Below are positions 8,107 through 16,307 of a stretch of DNA of 41,368 nt, in pieces (the stretch's first letter is position 1; every line of letters begins with the position of its first letter). Under the pieces are notes generated by a model that saw nothing but the letters and a program-made list of their open reading frames with translations, did not search any database and was not told the origin of the DNA. Origin of the DNA: Planctomycetota bacterium. GTDB lineage: Bacteria > Planctomycetota > Phycisphaerae > WQYP01. The stretch spans positions 1-41,368 of the forward strand of contig JAKAVA010000076.1 of assembly GCA_021827645.1 (NCBI GenBank), written 5' to 3'. Both the position numbers and the translations under genes were made by a program.

Positions 8107-9585
8107 ATGGCAGAAACACTTCGTCCCAACGTGGCCCAATTTATCAAAGGTCCACTGCAGCACTACATCAACGGCCAATGGCGGCCGAGCAAAGATGGTG
8201 CGGTTGATGATGTCATTGATCCCTCAACGGGCAAACCGATCTGCAAAGTTGCGATGGGGGGCGCCGATGAAATTGATGCAGCCGTAGCGGCGGCGCACGG
8301 AGCATTTCACTCCTGGGCGTCCAAAACGCCAAATGAACGGAGTGTGATGCTGCATCGTCTTGCGGATTCGCTTGAGAAGCATGCGGCCGACTTGGCCCAA
8401 CTGGAGTCCATGGACGTTGGCAAAGCAATCGTCAACAGCGAAGGCTTTGATATTCCCTTCGGTGTGGAAGGAACGCGTTATTTTGCCGATCTGGCCGTGC
8501 GTGCTCTGTACGATATTCCATTAGGAATCAAAAACATTGAGGCGCGGGTGCATCGGGTTCCCTACGGTGTCTGCGGATTCGTTTTTCCATGGAACTTTCC
8601 CTATGATCTGCTGATCTGGGGTGTGATGCCGGCCCTGGCCGCGGGTAACACCGTGGTGGTTAAACCATCAGAGGTCACGCCGCTGACAACCCTGTATGTC
8701 TGTAAACTGGCTTCTGAAGTCGGCATACCTCCCGGTGTCATCAACGTGGTGGTCGGAACCGGTGCAAAGGCCGGTAGCCCGCTGACTGCTCATCCACTGG
8801 TTAAGCGAATGTCGTTTACCGGTTCACCGGGTGTCGGCAGGATCATTGGAGAAGTATGCGGCAAAAATCTCAAGCCCTGCAAACTGGAACTGGGTGGGAA
8901 GGGTGCGGCGGTTATATTTGATGATGTTGATGTCAACGCCACCGCCGAGAAACTTGCCGCAGCCATTACGCTCAATACTGGTCAGGTTTGCTGCACGGCC
9001 ACACGTTGGATCATCCATGAAAAGATCTACGATGATCTGGTCTCCAAAACCAGGGAAAAGCTCAAAGCGATACGGGTTGGTCCGGCTCTGGATCGAAACA
9101 CGCAAATGGGACCCCTGGTCAGTCGCGTGCAACTGGAGCGGGTGACCCATTACATCGAAAACGGCACCAAACAGGGCGCGACATTACTTTTGGAGCCTCA
9201 AACATTGAAAGTGACCGGGCACGAGGGGGGCTTTTATGTCACGCCGAGTCTGCTTGCAGGTCAGAGCGATAACATATGCTGCCGGGAAGAGATATTCGGC
9301 CCGACCGCCTATGTGTTGAAGTTTAAGGATGAGGAAAGTGCTGTCAAAGAGGTTAACAGTCTTTCCTACGGCTTGGCCAATAGTGTTTGGAGCAGTGATC
9401 TCAAGCGAGCACATCGAGTCGCCGAGCGGATGGTGGCCGGCAATAGCTGGATCAACGCAAATAATGTATTCGCGTACGGGCTGCCCTATGGCGGTGTGAA
9501 TCTCAGCGGAATGGGCGGAGGCGTCAACAGCCCTGAAACATTCAACGACTACCTGCGATCGCAAACCATTGCCCGACCGCTGTAA
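8107..9585 (+). CDS. NAD(P)-dependent aldehyde dehydrogenase
   Basis: Oxidises an aldehyde to its carboxylate; 492 aa, the normal size for the superfamily. Key parts: [12 protein letters not shown] (residues 161-172), the Rossmann FTGSPGVG (237-244), the general-base Glu261 in LELGGKG, and the catalytic Cys295 in NTGQVCCTA. The general type resembles betaine/amino-aldehyde and lactaldehyde dehydrogenases, which cannot be told apart here. The start at 8107 is preferred over an upstream in-frame start at 8071 because GGAGG lies 9 bases before it and the extra residues are not family-like. Placed after lutABC, a role in making lactate from lactaldehyde is attractive (inference). A strong terminator follows. 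Confidence 0.92.
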   Translation: MAETLRPNVAQFIKGPLQHYINGQWRPSKDGAVDDVIDPSTGKPICKVAMGGADEIDAAVAAAHGAFHSWASKTPNERSVMLHRLADSLEKHAADLAQLESMDVGKAIVNSEGFDIPFGVEGTRYFADLAVRALYDIPLGIKNIEARVHRVPYGVCGFVFPWNFPYDLLIWGVMPALAAGNTVVVKPSEVTPLTTLYVCKLASEVGIPPGVINVVVGTGAKAGSPLTAHPLVKRMSFTGSPGVGRIIGEVCGKNLKPCKLELGGKGAAVIFDDVDVNATAEKLAAAITLNTGQVCCTATRWIIHEKIYDDLVSKTREKLKAIRVGPALDRNTQMGPLVSRVQLERVTHYIENGTKQGATLLLEPQTLKVTGHEGGFYVTPSLLAGQSDNICCREEIFGPTAYVLKFKDEESAVKEVNSLSYGLANSVWSSDLKRAHRVAERMVAGNSWINANNVFAYGLPYGGVNLSGMGGGVNSPETFNDYLRSQTIARPL

Positions 9586-9617
9586 TCGTTTGCCATGAGA
9601 TTTTGTAAATAGTCTCA

Positions 9618-9650
9618 AGCGTGCACATTCCCAGTGCACGCTTTTTTTTT
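9618..9650 (+). terminator. Strong intrinsic terminator after the aldehyde dehydrogenase
   Basis: AGCGTGCAC, loop ATTCCCA, GTGCACGCT, then at least eight further T: a perfect 9-bp GC-rich stem with a T-tract, 32 bases after the stop codon. Confidence 0.93.
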
Positions 9651-9716
9651 CGCGAGCAGCTTGAAGTCGGTTCTGGTGTTGTTAAGACAGATACACCAGC
9701 AGTCCGTCAACTGAGA

Positions 9717-10871
9717 TTATGATTCGGTGTCATCGCCGTTATCTTCACCACCCGGTAATTCGGCGGGGGCAAAATCGGCCGCGCTTCCCGGTATCACCTG
9801 CAATTTTTGCGCGTGGGCCATCAGGAATTCAATTTGCGGCTTCGGCGGGCTGCCGCTGATGGCTCGGCGGAGCGTTTTTTCCGCCCAGTTTACATACGTG
9901 CGGCGCGAAACATGCGTAATAATTAAAAGCTCATTCTCCAGTTGGGGCAGAGCTTCAATCAAATCCTGCACATGAAGGTGCTTGCCTACGGTCGCCCGTC
10001 GCCGATGGTTGGGATCGAAAAACGTGCATTCGCTGATCAGCACACGCGCCTGCCGGACATCAGGATGAAATAGGGTCTCAGGAAGTGTCGTATCACCGGT
10101 ATAAGAAACCAATGGGATATCGAGGGTATAAGTGATCTTCTCACCGCGAGCCTTCATGTCCCGCAGCACGTGACCGGGTAACTGCTGGACTGCGAGATCC
10201 GGTCGGAGTTTTTCGCGGCGGTCGATGAGCGTGTATCCAAGTGATGGGACCGTATGGCAAGTGGGAAACGCCCGGACGATCAATCCTTTGCGCAATTCAA
10301 ACTCATCGCCGCTCGACATCGGAATCAGGCGGTGTGCGATCGCTTTACCTTCCAGGCGACCGAAAGCCTCAATCATTGCCGTGACCGCATCCGCGATTGG
10401 ACGTGGACATAGGACCGTGCCCGGGCACATTCCCTGAAAAAATCGTTGCGAAAGGTAGTACGCCAATCCGCCGGAATGATCCATATGACCGTGAGTGAGT
10501 AAGCAGAAATCGCTTGTCAGCACCGGGCGGGGGCACTTACCGATATCGAAAACCACATTGAGTTCTGGAATCTGCACGGCGGTTTCTTCGCCCGCGACGC
10601 TGTAGCCCAGAATATGGAAGTAGGGGGTTTTGATGCAGGCCAGCGGCGGCAGCAGGGGCATGCCCCCCTTATCATTGCCGCCGGTCAAATTTCGCGGGGC
10701 CTTTGGATTCTCAGAGTCTGTATCGTCGGCCACCATAGTGGGTTTATCCTCATTCATAAACAGCATTACACCGCTTTCGAGGCTCGCTGTCGATACCATC
10801 GATTTGGATCCATGGTGGGATCGGGAGGATTGGATCGAGAACTCCAGTCTGTTACCCAGGACTATCATCAT
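9717..10871 (-). CDS. Metallo-beta-lactamase-fold hydrolase, tRNase Z-like
   Basis: A metal-dependent hydrolase whose residues match the tRNase Z group: HGHMDH at 127-132, H206 within HTVPSLGY (a tRNase Z signature), D260 in YTGD and H320 in ITHVSRR. tRNase Z cuts the 3' trailer of pre-tRNA; since the tRNAs here lack an encoded CCA, such an enzyme is expected somewhere in the genome. Against a firm call, the protein is 384 aa with about 75 non-conserved N-terminal residues and an acidic C-terminal tail. The start is uncertain: no ribosome site is seen before the first ATG, and later ATGs at codons 25, 36 and 39 are possible. It is divergent from speA across ~110 bases. Confidence 0.75.
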   Translation of the reverse strand: MMIVLGNRLEFSIQSSRSHHGSKSMVSTASLESGVMLFMNEDKPTMVADDTDSENPKAPRNLTGGNDKGGMPLLPPLACIKTPYFHILGYSVAGEETAVQIPELNVVFDIGKCPRPVLTSDFCLLTHGHMDHSGGLAYYLSQRFFQGMCPGTVLCPRPIADAVTAMIEAFGRLEGKAIAHRLIPMSSGDEFELRKGLIVRAFPTCHTVPSLGYTLIDRREKLRPDLAVQQLPGHVLRDMKARGEKITYTLDIPLVSYTGDTTLPETLFHPDVRQARVLISECTFFDPNHRRRATVGKHLHVQDLIEALPQLENELLIITHVSRRTYVNWAEKTLRRAISGSPPKPQIEFLMAHAQKLQVIPGSAADFAPAELPGGEDNGDDTES

Positions 10872-10982
10872 CGCAAACCGATAAAAAAATCTCGGGATCC
10901 CTTGTTAATTTTGTTGAAAGCAGTTGCAATAGCGGAGTTGTAAAATTGAGGTGCACTGGTTCTCACGCGGAGAGTACACGCT

Positions 10983-12923
10983 ATGGGTCTTATGGAAGTC
11001 AGAAATCCGACAGCTGCCTGGAAAATTCAGGATTCAGCGGAAACCTATGGCATCGAGCATTGGGGAAAAAATTATTTCACGATCAACGCGGAAGGTAATG
11101 TGGCGATTCATCCGGAAAAGGATCCAAATCGATCCATTGATCTGAAAAAACTTATCGATCAGCTTCAGCTTCGCGGCATTCAGCTTCCGGTACTCATTCG
11201 CCTGAGTGATATTCTCAAGCATCGTCTTTCTGAGATGCACGTAGCATTCCAGAATGCCATTTCTGAAAACGGGTATGGTGGCAAATATGCCTGTGTGTAC
11301 CCGATCAAAGTCAATCAGCAGCGACATGTTGTCGAAGAAATTCTCAATATCGGCTCACAGTACGGATGGGGGCTTGAGGCGGGCAGCAAACCCGAACTGC
11401 TGGTGGTACTCGCACTGACCAACGGACGCGACACTCCGATCATTTGCAACGGATTCAAGGACGACGAATTCTGCGAGATGGTCGTGCTTGCCCAGAAACT
11501 GGGAAAAAATATCATTCCCGTGGTTGAAAAATTTACCGAACTCGAACTGCTCATTAAATACGGCCAGAAACACGGAGTGCGACCGAAGATGGGCATTCGC
11601 GTGAAACTCTCGGCCCGTGGCAGCGGTCGATGGGAGTCTTCCGGTGGCGTAAGAAGCAAATTCGGGCTTTTCGTCGCGGAGATTATCAAGGCATTGGAAT
11701 ATCTCAAAGAACGCGACATGCAGGACTGCCTGAAACTGCTTCACTTTCATCTTGGCAGTCAGATTACGAACATTCGCACCGTCAAAAACGCACTCAATGA
11801 AGCCGCCCGAGTCTACGCAGAATTGGTGCGGGCCGGTGCCGGTATGGAATACATCGATGTGGGAGGGGGGTTGGGCGTCGATTACGACGGATCGCAGACC
11901 AATTTTGAATCTTCCGTCAATTACAGCCTGCAGGAATATGCCAGCGACGTGGTGTTTCGTATTAAATCCGTGTGCGACGAATGTGGCGTCAAGCATCCCA
12001 CCATCATCAGTGAAAGCGGTCGGGCCATGGTGGCGTACCACAGCCTGCTGGTCTTCAATGTGCTCGGAGTGAGCGGCTTCGACTACTTCAACATCCCAGA
12101 TCAACTGCCTGCAAATGAGGAAATTCCCCAACCCGTCAAAGATCTCTACGACGCGTACCGGGAAATCAATTCAAAAAATGTGATGGAAACCTATCACGAC
12201 GCGGCGCAGCAGCGGGACGAAGCGCTGAATCTGTTCAATCTGGGCTATTTAAGCCTGGAGCTGCGCAGCCTGACCGAAAAACTCTTCTGGGGCATATGCG
12301 GCAAGGTGCTCAAGCTGCTGCGGGACATGAACTATGTGGGCGATGATTTTGAAATGCTTGAAGCCCAACTTTCCGACACCTATTTCTGCAATTTTTCGCT
12401 CTTCCAGTCTATGCCCGATAGCTGGGCCATCAAGCAGTTATTTCCCATCATGCCGATTCATCGTCTCAACGAGGAGCCCTCCCGGCGGGGTGTGTTGGCT
12501 GATATCACATGCGACAGTGACGGGAAGGTGGACTGCTTTATCGACCGGCGCGATGTGAAACGCACGCTGGAATTGCATGAATATAAAGGCGATGAATATC
12601 TGCTGGGCGCATTTTTGGTGGGAGCATACCAGGAGATTCTTGGCGACCTGCACAACCTGCTGGGCGATACCAATGCCGTGCACGTTGAACTCGATGAACA
12701 CGGTGAAATCCACATTGAGGAGATTGTACGCGGCGATACCGTCCGCGAGGTGCTCCAATATGTGCAGTTCAATGCAGATGAACTCCTGGCGCGGATGCAT
12801 AAAGATGTGGAACGGGCTGTGAGAGAAAAAACCATCTCTATTGAAGAATCAGCCCTTCTTCTGCGGTTTTACGAGAATGGTCTTTCCGGCTACACCTACC
12901 TCGAAGAACCTCATGAGCGTTGA
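10983..12923 (+). CDS. speA: Biosynthetic arginine decarboxylase
   Basis: Converts arginine to agmatine and CO2, the first step of the agmatine route to putrescine and spermidine. The 646-aa product matches SpeA-type (alanine-racemase fold) enzymes along its length: PLP-lysine K109 in YPIKVNQ, HFHLGSQI (254-261), glycine-rich phosphate site DVGGGLGVDYDG (~292-303), ESGRA (~344-348), and the active-site Cys510 in DITCDSDG that is contributed across the dimer. GGAGAG 8 bases before the ATG supports the start at 10983; an ATG at 10992 is an alternative. No agmatinase or agmatine deiminase gene is in the window. Confidence 0.96.
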   Translation: MGLMEVRNPTAAWKIQDSAETYGIEHWGKNYFTINAEGNVAIHPEKDPNRSIDLKKLIDQLQLRGIQLPVLIRLSDILKHRLSEMHVAFQNAISENGYGGKYACVYPIKVNQQRHVVEEILNIGSQYGWGLEAGSKPELLVVLALTNGRDTPIICNGFKDDEFCEMVVLAQKLGKNIIPVVEKFTELELLIKYGQKHGVRPKMGIRVKLSARGSGRWESSGGVRSKFGLFVAEIIKALEYLKERDMQDCLKLLHFHLGSQITNIRTVKNALNEAARVYAELVRAGAGMEYIDVGGGLGVDYDGSQTNFESSVNYSLQEYASDVVFRIKSVCDECGVKHPTIISESGRAMVAYHSLLVFNVLGVSGFDYFNIPDQLPANEEIPQPVKDLYDAYREINSKNVMETYHDAAQQRDEALNLFNLGYLSLELRSLTEKLFWGICGKVLKLLRDMNYVGDDFEMLEAQLSDTYFCNFSLFQSMPDSWAIKQLFPIMPIHRLNEEPSRRGVLADITCDSDGKVDCFIDRRDVKRTLELHEYKGDEYLLGAFLVGAYQEILGDLHNLLGDTNAVHVELDEHGEIHIEEIVRGDTVREVLQYVQFNADELLARMHKDVERAVREKTISIEESALLLRFYENGLSGYTYLEEPHER

Positions 12924-12933
12924 TACGGTTTTT

Positions 12934-12950
12934 CGGTCGCTGCACGACCG
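12934..12950. terminator. Hairpin between convergent speA and the UreF-like gene
   Basis: CGGTCG, loop CTGCA, CGACCG, 11 bases after the speA stop. A run of five T precedes it on the plus strand, which reads as an A-run before / T-run after on the minus strand only in part. It is in the right place to separate the two convergent genes but lacks a downstream T-tract for speA. Confidence 0.35.
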
Positions 12951-12999
12951 CTCATATCTTAGTAAACCGAATGGGACAATCGGTTTGCGCCACGTAGTT

Positions 13000-13650
13000 T
13001 CACTGGGTGGTCAACTGTGCGATGACAGCGGCAGGATCCGATATGGGTGGGGCAACAGCGTCGGGTTGACTGTAAGCCAAAGCCAATTGCGATATGGTGG
13101 GTTGAATGTCGCTGACCATTCGCTGTGATTGTATGGCATCCATGGGCAGATACCTCGCCGCACAAAAAACCAACGATCGAACGGTAGACAATAGGCAGGC
13201 GGCTACGGCCCGCGCGCGTTGCGCAGTGGCATCGCTGATCAGGGCGCCAAATACGACGGCGTAGAAGTGTCCGGTGAGTTCGGTCACCTCGTCCAATTGA
13301 TCATGAATCGACACGGCCCACGTCCAACGACGCGATGTTTCCCATATCTGCCTTCCTGTGTTCAGCGAGGCACGCTGGAGACTCTCCGGGGCGTGCGATG
13401 TGCACAGTTCACGGGCAAGCGCAGGTAGGGCGGAAAAATTTCCGCGTCGGCTGGCCTCAAAGACCGCTCCGGTGGCAAAACCCTCCAGGGGGCCGATCGC
13501 AGTCTTCAGAGCGCGGATAATAAAATTTTCAACTTGGTCTGCCTGAGATAGTTTCCCAACGGCGATCAGGTGCTCAAGCTGGAAACACTCTGCATACCCT
13601 CCCGCCTCGGGGGTACTGTCCAGCAATTGAACCATTGGCAGAATATTCAA
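13000..13650 (-). CDS. UreF-like urease accessory protein
   Basis: The 216-aa all-helical product has the UreF pattern: LLDSTPEAGGYAECFQLEHL near residues 9-28 (UreF has L-Q-x-x-D-x-x-x-P-x-G-G-x-x-x-S-x-G-L-E), a middle segment with RASLNTGRQ, then HFYAVVFGALISDA and a C-terminal helix with the x-R-Y-L-P-M-x-x-x-Q-x-Q pattern seen as R-L-x-P-L-G-Q-x-x-G-Q in UreF. UreF helps UreD and UreG load nickel into urease. No ureABC, ureD, ureE or ureG gene is in the window, so the partner is elsewhere or the role differs. TTG at 13650 is taken as start because GGAAGGA lies 7 bases upstream; the ATG 15 bases later has no site. Confidence 0.62.
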   Translation of the reverse strand: MNILPMVQLLDSTPEAGGYAECFQLEHLIAVGKLSQADQVENFIIRALKTAIGPLEGFATGAVFEASRRGNFSALPALARELCTSHAPESLQRASLNTGRQIWETSRRWTWAVSIHDQLDEVTELTGHFYAVVFGALISDATAQRARAVAACLLSTVRSLVFCAARYLPMDAIQSQRMVSDIQPTISQLALAYSQPDAVAPPISDPAAVIAQLTTQ

Positions 13651-13657
13651 CGCACAA

Positions 13658-13664
13658 TCCTTCC
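13658..13664 (-). promoter_or_regulatory. Ribosome binding site deciding the UreF-like start
   Basis: GGAAGGA on the minus strand, 7 bases before a TTG codon at 13650. It favours the TTG over the ATG at 13635, which would be 22 bases away. Confidence 0.55.
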
Positions 13665-13708
13665 AGCTGCTGTGAGCCGGATCATCAACACTTCTCTCCG
13701 CTCCCGTT

Positions 13709-13739
13709 ATTTTATTCCGTTTATCGGCAAAAATGACAA
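13709..13739 (-). promoter_or_regulatory. Candidate sigma-70 promoter for the UreF-like gene
   Basis: Minus strand TTGTCA (5 of 6 to the -35 consensus), 19-base spacer, TAAAAT (5 of 6 to the -10). The spacer is two bases longer than ideal. The predicted start of RNA would lie about 50 bases before the TTG codon. Confidence 0.35.
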
Positions 13740-13855
13740 TATCTGCCAGTTATTTACGCCGCGCCGTACGAAATCGCGCTTGAACGCGGATTTTGACATG
13801 TGTTTTCTGCATCCGTGCGCGTGAAGTGGTTCAAAGCCTTTCAAGTGCGGACTCT

Positions 13856-15220
13856 TTACCATTCTCGGTGAAGGATATTTCCGGGATAGTACATCTGCAG
13901 AATATACCGGGCGCTGTACCCTTCGGTTGCCAATTTTTCCGCACCCCATTGGGAGAGGCCCACGCCATGTCCGAATCCATGCCCATCGACGAGCAGGATC
14001 TCATTGGGACGGCGTACCATTCGGAAAAAGCTGCTCGGAGGAGCGTGAATCTGGGGATTCGGATCCATCAATAATGCCAGCCGGAATACTTCAGCCCGCA
14101 TTTTTCCAATGTGTCCCGCGGCGTCGGTAAGGGTAATGATTTCCGGCCGGCCGGTTATGGGATTGCTGCGCGTGATGGCGATGTCAGTAATCGGCCCCAG
14201 GTCGGCGAGATAGGGCACCTTGTTTTTTACACCCCACCAATGAACCGCATTGGTTATGGCCCACATCGGAATCGCCATGGTGGGCCAGTTAAATTCCGGA
14301 CATGCGGCGTCCAAGTTACCCGTGTATTTGTTCACCAGCGTGCTGACACGATGGTCACCCCACGCCGCGTGGGCACTTTCTTCCGCACCCCCGTTGCACG
14401 CGGAGAAATACGCACAGAATATTCCCCATTGCCCGTGTGCCTCACCTTCCATCACGATGCCGCGCGTTTCCTGCGTGGCCAGACGCGAGTGCGGAGTTTC
14501 CGCATTGCGTCCGCCGTAAACCTGAGATGATTGCGTGCCCGTTACATCCCACGGGTGCGTGCGACCGAATGTCTCAATCTGATAAAGCGCATAGGTGCGG
14601 GCCGCGACCGCCTGCGCCCGGTAGGCCGCCATGGACCAGTTGGCATACAGCTCCTTCGAGAGTACGCCCGTCAGGTACTGCTCAATCGGAAGGGAGTTAA
14701 TCGCCACATATTTGCCATCCGGCAGACGAATATCGTAAACGCGCCCCGCATAAAGTGCGGCATTCACTTGCGGGGGGGTATTTTCCTCGGGTGTAATTTT
14801 CACCCGAATCCACGGCTCAGAAATATGTGGCGGTAGAACAATTACACCCGGATATGCTTTTCCAAGGACAATCGGCTTCGGTAAAACTTTCGGAACGGGA
14901 GGAAATCCTGCTAACTGCGATTCGACTGACGCGGGCAGTGTTGATCCGGGAGCCGGTGGATTTGGTAACTCCAATGATGTACCGGCACTATTTTGCTGAG
15001 CACACCCTGAAATGAGCAGACCCAACCCCGTCACGGCGAGAGCAAATAGAAGCCGAATCCCAAGACGGTTTGCTGAGCGGCCTTTCCCACAGGCAATGGC
15101 GAAAATCAGAAGCAGAAATGGATGTCTGACAGGGGAATCGCGCCTCTGCCGGCGCTTACGGATTGGCTCTCGAATACGATTCAAACTGCTTCCCTGCATC
15201 GTCTCGCCAGACCTTTGCAT
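13856..15220 (-). CDS. SpoIID/LytB-domain lipoprotein, likely peptidoglycan lytic enzyme
   Basis: SpoIID-type proteins are lytic transglycosylases that cut denuded glycan strands. The SpoIID domain spans ~150-450: LPIEQYLTGVLSKELYANW with the candidate catalytic Glu190, AQAVAARTYAL (202-212), a central insert ~215-400, and the closing GHGFGHGVGLSQWGA (413-427). A lipobox LISGC places an acylated Cys at 73, after a hydrophobic run. That is very far from the first ATG: about 55 extra residues, including a second hydrophobic stretch HPFLLLIFAIAC, precede it, and no better start codon exists in frame close to the lipobox. Codon 8 (ATG) and codon 13 (TTG, after AGGGA) are alternatives. Such proteins occur widely outside spore formers. 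Confidence 0.83.
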   Translation of the reverse strand: MQRSGETMQGSSLNRIREPIRKRRQRRDSPVRHPFLLLIFAIACGKGRSANRLGIRLLFALAVTGLGLLISGCAQQNSAGTSLELPNPPAPGSTLPASVESQLAGFPPVPKVLPKPIVLGKAYPGVIVLPPHISEPWIRVKITPEENTPPQVNAALYAGRVYDIRLPDGKYVAINSLPIEQYLTGVLSKELYANWSMAAYRAQAVAARTYALYQIETFGRTHPWDVTGTQSSQVYGGRNAETPHSRLATQETRGIVMEGEAHGQWGIFCAYFSACNGGAEESAHAAWGDHRVSTLVNKYTGNLDAACPEFNWPTMAIPMWAITNAVHWWGVKNKVPYLADLGPITDIAITRSNPITGRPEIITLTDAAGHIGKMRAEVFRLALLMDPNPQIHAPPSSFFRMVRRPNEILLVDGHGFGHGVGLSQWGAEKLATEGYSARYILQMYYPGNILHREW

Positions 15221-15297
15221 CCATTACCCGGCAACACCACCTTGAGGAGAACGTTCTCTATCCTACCATGGTCAACCGGGCGGGCCAGACAAACCGA

Positions 15298-16188
15298 TTA
15301 TTCAACCGTTCGAAGCGAAAGGCCCAACTCGGCAAGTCGGCTCTTCACTTCATCAAGGCTCGTCTCACCAAAGTTCTTCACGCCGAGCAGTTCCGCCTCC
15401 GTCCGCGCCGCCAAATCGCCGACGGTCGCAATGCCCAACCGCTCCAATGCACGCGCTGCCCGCAGCGGCAATTGCAGTTCGGTAACGGGTTTGGCGAACG
15501 TCTCCGGAGGAACGCGATCGGCAACCTGTTTGAGAATTTCCTGCTTCTGCAATTCGTGTGCTTCGTCGGCTGCCTGACCGAGGCGCAACCCCTTCTTTGC
15601 CAGCATCTGCTTGATTTCGTCCAAGCTGGTTTCACCAAAATTTTTGTAACTGAGCAGATCAGCTTCCGTCGTGCGCAGCAGGTCGCCGAGTGTTTTGATA
15701 TTCATTTTCTTGAGGCAATTGCGGGCACGGGCGGAGAGTTCGAAATCTGTTACCGACGTGCTCAGCAGCAGGTCTCTGGGGGCCAGCCTTCTTTCGGGTT
15801 CCTCCTGCACTTCCATACCAATCGATCCGTCGACATGTTCATAGTACATCCTCCCGACAGGATGATTGGGCTGGGCTTGCAGCAGTCGATGAAGACATTT
15901 TTCCGCCTCATCGTACATGCCGTCATCTTCGTACAGCACAGAGAGATTGATCAGGACGTTGGTATGCGTTGGTTGTCTTTCGGCCAGACGCTCATAAAGT
16001 TCGATGGCGCGATCGTCATCGCCGGCCAAATCCTGATAGCAGGCCAGCTGAAACGTCACGGCGTCCTGATCGGGGTCTTTGGCGTGCGCCTCTTCCAATA
16101 ATTCAACCGCTTTTTCCAGGTCTCCACGGTGAACCATCTCGCGGGCTTTGGAAATAACTTCCGGTTCTTTTGTCGATGTGGTTGGCAT
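15298..16188 (-). CDS. TPR protein with two RNA polymerase alpha-CTD modules
   Basis: A 296-aa protein with three parts: TPR-like helical repeats (residues ~12-115), a first alpha-CTD-like module (~142-204) and a second (~233-293), joined by a 28-residue linker. Each module has the helix-hairpin-helix signature KNFGETSLDE. Compared with E. coli RpoA, module 1 keeps R265, N268 and C269 (R154, N157, C158 in RARNCL), the residues that contact UP-element DNA; module 2 keeps R265 (R243) but has Arg and Ala at 268 and 269. There is no alpha N-terminal domain, so it is not RpoA. A role in bringing polymerase, promoter DNA and a TPR partner together is possible, as is a non-transcription use of the DNA-binding fold. 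AAGGAA lies upstream of the ATG. Domain reading is firm, function is not known. Confidence 0.85.
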   Translation of the reverse strand: MPTTSTKEPEVISKAREMVHRGDLEKAVELLEEAHAKDPDQDAVTFQLACYQDLAGDDDRAIELYERLAERQPTHTNVLINLSVLYEDDGMYDEAEKCLHRLLQAQPNHPVGRMYYEHVDGSIGMEVQEEPERRLAPRDLLLSTSVTDFELSARARNCLKKMNIKTLGDLLRTTEADLLSYKNFGETSLDEIKQMLAKKGLRLGQAADEAHELQKQEILKQVADRVPPETFAKPVTELQLPLRAARALERLGIATVGDLAARTEAELLGVKNFGETSLDEVKSRLAELGLSLRTVE

Positions 16189-16307
16189 ATCTGTTTTAAT
16201 TCCTTATCAGCTACCACTGCACCCGTCGGACGGACAATCCCTTCGATTAGCCCGCTTTCGACTAAACGGTGCATTATACTCCTAACAGCAGGGGGTTCAA
16301 ATCGCCA

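Noticed and set aside
11355-12131. 258-codon minus-strand frame
   Set aside because: Antisense to the speA gene; no motif of its own.
15163-16101. 312-codon plus-strand frame
   Set aside because: Antisense to the TPR/alpha-CTD gene, whose domain motifs decide the strand.
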